In this document: piece after piece, positions 57,251 to 64,000 of the stretch
Numbering within the stretch: position 1 is the stretch's first letter
Layout: each line of letters starts with the position of its first letter
DNA from: Lathyrus oleraceus
Taxonomy: Eukaryota > Streptophyta > Magnoliopsida > Fabales > Fabaceae
Reading direction: 5' to 3'
Length of the DNA stretch: 64,000 bases
Assembly (NCBI RefSeq): GCF_024323335.1
Contig: NC_066585.1
Coordinates: forward strand, 341,063,346 to 341,127,345
Notes under the pieces: model-generated
What the model saw: only the letters and a program-made list of their open reading frames with translations
What the model was told of the DNA's origin: nothing
Database searches by the model: none
Made by a program: the position numbers and the translations under genes

Positions 57251-58097
57251 GGTCTAAAAATATTTGCAAATAAGACCTCGGTTCCTTGAAATTATTTTTT
57301 GTGTGATGAATGTTATGATGCGCATGAATGCATGAATGCAACAATCACAAATAAGGGATCACACACAAGGAAAACAAAGATCAAGGGATGAATCAAGTCA
57401 TTGTCAAGATCAATCAGCCATTTTGGTGGATTATGGCTTTCACCATATCAACACCCAAGTTCCATTGATATTGACAAGACTTGATTGGATCAACCAAGAA
57501 TCAAGGGTTTCTTGCGAGTCACGAGCACGAGGTCAGGTTAAGAACCATCCCAAAGGAGTGTACTAAGGATAAAACCTGTAGATCATGTTCTAAAAAGTTC
57601 CCAGAGTCTTAATTCCATCTATCAGATATTACAGGTTAGGATGACTCGCTCATCAACCCATAATATTCTCAAGAGAAACTCGTCTGAGTGTAGTATCGCG
57701 TAACAACTGATATCAAGTCTACGCCTAAATAGTCTCTGCTCTACGTCCTAAATAGGCCAAGTTGGGTTAAATATTCTATGGTCCTCAGCTTCTTGGACCC
57801 CAAATTATAGAAAGTAATGTCTAACCACAAATAACTTGTGTGACATTCATAACTCCAAAAGGGTCTCCATTTAGTAGATGGGTCTCAAACCAACTTGTTA
57901 AGGACTACTCCACAGAAGTCGAACATGACTATACCATCCTCCTATCTTAATTTCACTCAAGTTCGGGTTAGAACTTATCTCACCACTCAGAGATCACCAA
58001 GCACAACAAGAAGATTATATCACACAAACAAATATACAAACATCAAATATACAATTATATACAGATAAAAAAGTAGGCTAAACCCACTGAGGACTAC
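57251..58097 (-). other. 5' leader of D
   Basis: Non-coding between PBS and ORF1; nothing recognised. Confidence 0.6.
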
Positions 58098-58115
58098 TCC
58101 CCAGCAGAGTCGCCA
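58098..58115 (-). promoter_or_regulatory. PBS of D
   Basis: The minus strand reads TGGCGACTCTGCTGGGGA, nine bases inside the LTR. Confidence 0.87.
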
Positions 58116-58124
58116 CTTAATTTC

Positions 58125-59524
58125 TGTAGCGGTAAGTTCATGACTATTAAGCTATGGATAAACTTAATGTTAATAAAACCAGAGTCGCCACCGCTCTTTT
58201 ATTGTTTCCAAAGGAAAAGAGAAAAGTACGAACAAAACCCAAAGATAAGAAGTTTTCAAATCAAAACTAATAAAATGCCAAAGATTACATGAAAGGGGGT
58301 TGGTTACACAAAAGGAAGGTGTTAGCACCCAAAGTGTCCTAGATACTCCTAGGGAACCCTTTTTTTATGTGTGTATGTGTTTTGGCATAAAAGATGTTTG
58401 CAATAAATAGAGTGGGGAGATGAGAAAAGAATTCATTAATTATATTTTTGTGTTTGACAAGACCTTCGGACTTGTGCCTATGTACCAACATAAAAATGAG
58501 AGATCAAAACCTCGTAGTCCGTGGTATCAATTTCAAATTGAGTGAATTGCTTTTAACAAAAACTTAAGTTTGAAAGAGGCCCAAAAGGCCTAAAAGAGTT
58601 TGAATGAGTGTTAGTTCTTTTTGTCTTTTGAAATTTTAAGTCAAGTATGGTTAAGTTCATTTACAAGTTTGTATTAAGAAAAGAAGTTTAAAAAAATGCA
58701 ATGGCATAAGGCCAAAGTTTCTAATTTTCAATAAAGTCTAAGTTTAAAAAAAATCACAAGCAAAGAAGATTTTAAAAGAGGGGAGAGATTTGAAATTTAA
58801 TAAGTGGGAGGAGATGAAGAGACTAATCCTAAGCAAAAGTTTAAAAAAGTTAAGAATTGAAAAGATCTGACCGGTGGGATGCAATCCAATAGACAAGAAT
58901 GTCATATAGAAACCCACTTTTCCTTTGGACTTTGAAATCAAGCAATATCAATAAGCAAGTAACAAAATGAAGAGCAAGGCATCAAATAAAGATAGCCACA
59001 TCCAAGCTAGCCACTTCATAGTCTTCTTCAAAATCTTCCCTGTGTATCAGATGACATACTCCTTGAATGGCTCAGAATAAGGCATTAGACACAGGTTCAA
59101 AGTCACATTTGCATCAGGACCATGTAGCAGATGAACTCAAAAGGGATCTCAATACTTGCATCGAATGAGAGTTCAATTAACAATGACTTGGCTTCAGAAA
59201 AGTTGGCATTTGCCAAGTCCTTTTGCATAGGGAGTGTTGCCTAATTCTAAGTCCAAGTTTCAAATCAAATCCAACAGTCCACACAAACATTTTTTAGGGT
59301 TTTTGTTTATTATTATGTATTTTAAGGTCTTAAGACCACAAACACAAACAAGGTACACAGACAAATATATGTAATAACAATTATATGGCTCAAGTGAGCA
59401 AAGTAAAAATGGCATTAAAATAAACAAGTTAAATGATGTGAATAATGCCAAATGATAAAAGAGCTTGAATGTGCATAAGGTAAATGACTTGAATTTTAAA
59501 GTTAGTCAAATGTTAGTTGATTAG
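58125..59524 (-). repeat. 5' LTR of D, R-U5 side, truncated by E
   Basis: The inner LTR end reads CTTACCGCTACA on the minus strand, like the end of the A LTR. The block GGAAGGTGTTAGCACCC near 58314 is the conserved Ogre LTR block. The rest is A-rich with no gene. The U3 side would lie beyond element E. Confidence 0.75.
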
Positions 59525-60890
59525 TGTTGGTGTAAGCCCTAGAGACCAATACTTTTAGTACTTGTATCGAATTACTTATTAATAATAAAAGGTTTTTTTC
59601 TTTATTATGTTTGTTTAATAAAGTGCCTAGAATAGCTAGTCCATTTAATGTATCAAGTGTGACTTAATCATGAGATCCCATTAAACATAAAGACACTATT
59701 CTTAAAGTATCTGTAGTCGAGCTTTATTGTGAAGTAGGATAACATTAAAGCATTAAGACTATTATGTATATAGACTGATGATCACATCTCATGGATCATG
59801 GATAAGCAGTTATCAAGTCTTAAACATAGGTATAAATATTAAGAGTAATATTTATATTGGATTGACCCGCTATGAGAATACTATATAGAATGTTATGCAA
59901 AGTGTCATAAGTTATTCTCATGGTGATAATGGTGTATATCACCCTTCGACCTGAAACCACTATGGATCCTAGATGTAGAGTCGATTGCCTTATTGTTGAT
60001 CAAACATTGTCCGTAACTAGATGACCATAAAGACAGTTGATGGGTACTCCACAAAGCATGCTGAGGGACATGAGTGACCTAGATGGAATTTTCCCATCCT
60101 GCGTAATAGGATAAATGCCTACGGGCCTATTATTGAACTGGATAAGGATGACACGGTCTATGGCTTGTGTTCAATATAGGCATAAGGGCAAAAGGGTAAT
60201 TGTACACATAAGTATTATCACAAAAGGATTTGTCATATCACATGACATTTTCGTGTCTTGGGTAGCAGGGATGTGTTGCTAGATACTGTTCACTGTTTAT
60301 TATATTAAATACGTGATTTGATATAATAGCTAATGTCGCGACAACCTACAGGGTCACGCACAAAAGGACGGATTGATGAGAGATAGAGTAAATAAGGAAC
60401 ACCATAAGGTACGATGCACTTAAGTGAATTGTAGAACATCAAAAGGTATGGTGCACTTAAGTAGAATACGAAATATGGTAAGGTACCACGTGCTTAAGTA
60501 ATATTGGTATATCATAAGATATGGGCCATATACACTTAAGTGGGCTTTTTAGCTTGCAACCCACACAAGTGGTTCTATAAATAGAACCCTTGTGTTGAAG
60601 CATTTGTTAAGTTTTAATTTTGTTTTTCTCTCTCTCTCTCTCTCTCACTCAAAGCCTTCATTCGTAGCAGCTAGCACTGAGATTGAAGGAATTCGTTCGT
60701 GTGGACTGAGTAGAGGCGTTGTCACCATTCAACATTCGTGATCGCTCCGTAGATTTGCATCAAAGGTTTCAATATCCACAAGAGGTAATGATTCTATCAC
60801 TGATCATGCCCATTCCTAAGGATCACTAAAGGAGAAATTTTTAAATTTCGCTGTGTTTTGGGCAGCGGAACCCCCGGCTAACTCTGCGTA
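59525..60890 (+). repeat. 5' LTR of copia E (3' edge uncertain)
   Basis: The start TGTTGGTGTAAG is clear. A TATA box TATAAATAG is at 60576-60584, followed by a (CT)n tract near 60630-60650. I did not find a standard initiator-Met PBS, so the inner edge near 60890 (GGGCAGCGGAAC) is only an estimate. Confidence 0.6.
60576..60584 (+). promoter_or_regulatory. TATA box of copia E
   Basis: TATAAATAG; transcription would start near 60610, just before the CT tract. Confidence 0.7.
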
Positions 60891-61882
60891 ATGTGATCAG
60901 TCGCCAAAATTTAATTTGATTTATTTAATTAACAGAATTTAAATTAATAATAATAATAATTTGTTTATGATTATTGTCTTGTGGTGATCGGTTATGGCCT
61001 TAGTTTTCCTTTATTTTGTTTTGGGATTTTAAAATACGACATGCGTGTCGTGTCTCTTTTTTTAATCTCTTAATGTAACTTCTTTTCTCATCTCACTCCC
61101 TCGTATATAAAACGAGTTTCTTTTATGTAATGTAATGTTATGAAGAAAGAGAAGAGTAGAATATAAAAGGAGGACAACCTTAAAGATCTTGCTTGGAGAA
61201 GCTTAGATCGTTATTAGGTTAGCTTAGGTTCTCTCATTGGCTTGGAGAACAATTGTGTCAAGGGCCATAACTATTTCATTTTGTATGTTGATGCATGTGA
61301 ATGTATGTTGATGCATGTGAGAGACGATTTATATGATAAATAAGCTGGTGAGATCAGAATAATTTCAAATTCCCTCAAATTAAATATTAAGTTTATGCTT
61401 TCCAAGTTTTAGCACTCATCAAGACTAGTATCGAATAATGTAGGTTTCGCCTACGCGAGGTGCATATTCTATATTAGTAAGGTGCGATGGGATAATTGTA
61501 ATATCCAATTTCTAAAATAATGGATAAAACTTAACTAAACAAATTATAATAAGATTATATATGTTTAGAAGCAGGAGTTGGAAATGATCCATGTGATGGA
61601 TTGGAATAAGGTGTTATTCACCAAACTAAAATATTCGAGAGTTGTATTAGATACAATTGGAAGGAGTTCCTACCTAAATAACCTAGTTTTGTGTAATCCG
61701 CCTACGTGGACTTAAAACAAAGTGAAATGTAGATCTCGACCCACTAGAAAATCTTCCAACGGGATTTTCCGAATCAAATGGTGAGGATCATTTGTTTTGA
61801 GTAAAATAGTGGGAGCATAATTAAAGGCCTAATTAAATATGTTATTGATACTTATATTTTCATTATTTTCATGTAGATTACC
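60891..61882 (+). other. Leader of copia E
   Basis: Non-coding. It contains a second TATA-like word (TATATAAAAC near 61104) and ends TTTCATGTAG|ATTACC directly before the gag ATG, which looks like a splice acceptor. Nothing else is recognised. Confidence 0.5.
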
Positions 61883-64000
61883 ATGACAACAAACACCTCT
61901 AACAACATTTTGCGATCAATCCTTGATAAGGAAAAATTATCTGGGATAAATTTTCTAGATTGGCACCGAAATCTGAGGATTGTCCTCAAACATGATAGAA
62001 AGTTGTATGTCTTAGAGAAACCTGTTCCTGAAGAGGAACCTCCTAGTTCTGCACCTAAGGCAGAAAGAGATGCTTATAAGAAGCATGTCGATGAGGCCAA
62101 TGAAACTGTTTGCCTCATGCTAGCTACCATGAACTCAGAGTTGCAAAAGCAACATGAGAATATGGCGGCGTTCAATATGATTGAACACCTGAAGATGCTC
62201 TATCAAGAGCAAGCAAGACATGAAAGGTTTGAAGTTTCAAAAGCCCTTTTTCAAGGCAAGTTAGCTGAGGGAGCCCTTGTAGGTCCCCATGTGCTCAAGA
62301 TGATTGGGTATGTGGAGAACCTTGAGAGGTTGGGTTTTCCCCTCGGAAAGGAACTTGCGACTGATTTGATCTTGCAATCGTTGCTAGATAGATTCAATCA
62401 ATTTGTCCTTAATTTCAATATGAATGATATGGACAAATCTTTTCCTGAACTGCTAGCCATGTTAAGAATTACTGAGCATAATCTGAAGTCAAAAGGGAAG
62501 TCCATTCTGATGATCGGAAATGGAAAGAGACAGAACAAAAGACCCACCAAGCAGGGTGATAAAGGGAAAGGCAAGGAAGTTTCCAAACCCAAACCCAAAC
62601 CCACGGCTCTTGCTTTGAAGCCTAGTGGAGGCATAACAAAGGAAGGCACCTGCTTCCATTGCGTTAAGACTGGACACTATAAGAGAAACTGCCAAAAGTA
62701 CCTAGAAGATAAGAAGAATGGAGTAGAGACTTCAACTTCAGGTATTTTTGTTATTGAAATTAATTTATCTACTTCTGCATCATGGGTATTAGATATTGGA
62801 TGCAGCTCTCACATTTGTACCAATGTGCTGGGGCTAAAAAGGAGTAGAGATTTGGCAAAAGGTGAAGTTGACCTACAAGTTGGCAATGGAGAAAAGGTTG
62901 TTGCTTTAGCCATAGAAACTTATGTATTGACTTTACCTAGTGGTTTAATAATTCAGTTAGAGAACTGTTATTATGTACCTGCAATTAGCAGGAATATTAT
63001 TTTTGTTTCTTGTTTAGACAAGTTTGGTTTTTTATTTATAATAGAGAACAATTGTTGCTCCACTTATTTGAATGATATATTCTATGCTACTGCACAAATG
63101 AACAATTGACTATATGTCCTTGATCTTGAAATGCCTATTTATAACATTAATATTAAAAGGATGAAACCTAACGAGTTAAATCCAACTTACCTTTGACATT
63201 GTTGATTAGGCCACATAAATGAGAAACGCATTTACAAACTCCACAAAGATGGACTCTTGGACTCTTTTGATTATGAATCATATGAGACATGCAGATCTTG
63301 TTTAATTGGAAAGATGACAAAGTCTCCATTCATAGGAAAAGGTGAAAGAGCTGATGATCTTTTGGCTCTCATAGATACTGATGTATGTGGACCACTGAAC
63401 ATACAAGCCAGAGGAGGTTTTCAGTACTTCATCACATTTACTGATGATTTCAGTAGATATGATTATGTGTATTTGATGAAACACAAATCAGAGTCCTTTG
63501 AAAAGTCCAAGGAATTCAAGAATGAAGTACAAAACCAACTAGGTAAGAATATTAAAACTCTTCGATCAGATCGAGGTGGTGAGTATTTAAGCCTAGAGTT
63601 TGATGACCATCTGAAAGAGTGTGGGATCCTATCCCAACTTGCTCCTCCTAGAACACCCTAATGGAACGGTGTATCTGAGAGAAGAAATCGAACCTTGTTA
63701 GACATGGTCTTATCCATGATGAGTCACGCCGATCTTCCAAACTCCTTTTAGGGACATGCACTATTGACAGCAGCTTACACACTTAACCGTGTTCCATCCA
63801 AAAAGGTTGAGAAGACACCATATGAGACATGGAGTGGTAAGAAACCACATATGTCTTATATGAAGATTTGGGGTTGCGAAGTTGATGTGAAACGATAAAT
63901 TTCAACTAAGCTTGAGCCTGAATCTGACAAATGCTTATTTGTGGGGTATCCTAAAGAAACAAGAGGGTATTATTTATACAATCCTTCTGAGGGAAAAATG
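61883..64000 (+). pseudogene. Copia E gag-protease-integrase, six in-frame stops
   Basis: ATG 61883 (MTTNTSNNILRSIL). Gag with LFQGKLAEGALVGPHVLKM; zinc knuckle CFHCVKTGHYKRNC at 62651-62692; protease WVLDIGCSSHIC with the triplet at 62792-62800 reading D-I-G; the integrase zinc pattern with its His pair near 63197 and 63212 and CRSC near 63291; D at IDTDVCGPL, D at RSDRGGEY near 63568 and E at SERRNRTL near 63680. Stops at 63107, 63194, 63203, 63659, 63749 and 63896; most fit Trp, Arg or Gln codons changed by one transition. No frameshift is seen. RT would follow outside the window. Confidence 0.92.

Larger units (their letters stand above)
54050..59524 (-). mobile_element. Ogre-type retrotransposon D, 5' part
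   Basis: On the minus strand: part of the 5' LTR, PBS, leader, ORF1 and gag up to the B insertion at 54049/54050. Protease and pol would lie left of the window, beyond B. The copia element E cuts the LTR on the right. ORF1 and gag resemble B's only moderately, so D belongs to another Ogre subgroup. Confidence 0.9.
59525..64000 (+). mobile_element. Ty1/copia retrotransposon E, 5' part
   Basis: LTR starting TGTTGGTGTAAGCCC, leader, then gag, protease and integrase in copia order (integrase before RT); it runs off the window. The five bases before the LTR are attag. I do not assign a copia lineage with confidence. All internal stops keep the frame. Confidence 0.92.

Overview
This is repeat-rich plant nuclear DNA with no ordinary host gene. 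The whole window is a stack of nested transposable elements: three long and one partial Ty3/gypsy element of the Tat/Ogre type, part of an Athila-like gypsy element, part of a Ty1/copia element, and one CACTA DNA transposon. Several Ogre-type elements with multi-kilobase LTRs and an upstream ORF1 suggest a legume, probably the Fabeae tribe (pea, vetch, lentil); this is inference from element type, not from a host gene.

Layout. (1) 1-12383 (+): Ogre A, 3' part only: end of the gag-protease exon, intron, pol exon, 3' UTR with tandem repeats, and a 4.2 kb 3' LTR. It sits inside (2) 12384-15401 (-): an Athila-like element (gag, tRNA-Asp-type PBS, 5' LTR). That element adjoins and is fused with the left LTR of (3) 15402-54049 (+): Ogre B, with 5' LTR part, PBS, ORF1, gag-protease, intron, pol, 3' UTR and 3' LTR. 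B is interrupted by (4) 29246-41574 (-): Ogre-type element C, complete, with 2.12 kb LTRs differing by eye at one base and one indel and a GCAGC target duplication, and by (5) 42898-48169: a CACTA element with a TTT target duplication, carrying a multi-exon gene that fuses a TNPA-like region to a Ulp1-type protease. B lies in (6) 54050-59524 (-): Ogre D (gag, ORF1, PBS, part of its LTR). D's LTR is cut by (7) 59525-64000 (+): a copia element (LTR, leader, gag, protease, integrase) that runs off the window.

Relative order: D was present before B and the copia element; C and the CACTA landed in B after B was in place; A landed in the Athila gag. C is the youngest by LTR identity. B's two LTR copies differ at about 3-4% of sites where I compared them.

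How the parts work: each Ogre-type element primes from the same 18-nt PBS and ends with the same polypurine tract (AGGGGCAGC). In A and C the stop codon that ends the gag-protease reading frame lies inside the splice donor GA|GTAATT, so unspliced RNA encodes Gag(-Pro) and spliced RNA encodes a fused Gag-Pol. A, B, D and the copia element are broken by stops and frameshifts. C's gag and pol are open and join in frame, but the gag zinc knuckle and protease are missing, so C looks like a recently mobile non-autonomous derivative.

The least explained signals are: a set of covarying hairpins directly after the pol stop of A, B and C (AAAA bulge, GAAA tetraloop); an array of TGACG..CGTCA palindromes upstream of C's TATA box; a repeated covarying stem-loop in the LTRs of A and B; and an Athila LTR fragment present in both B LTR copies.
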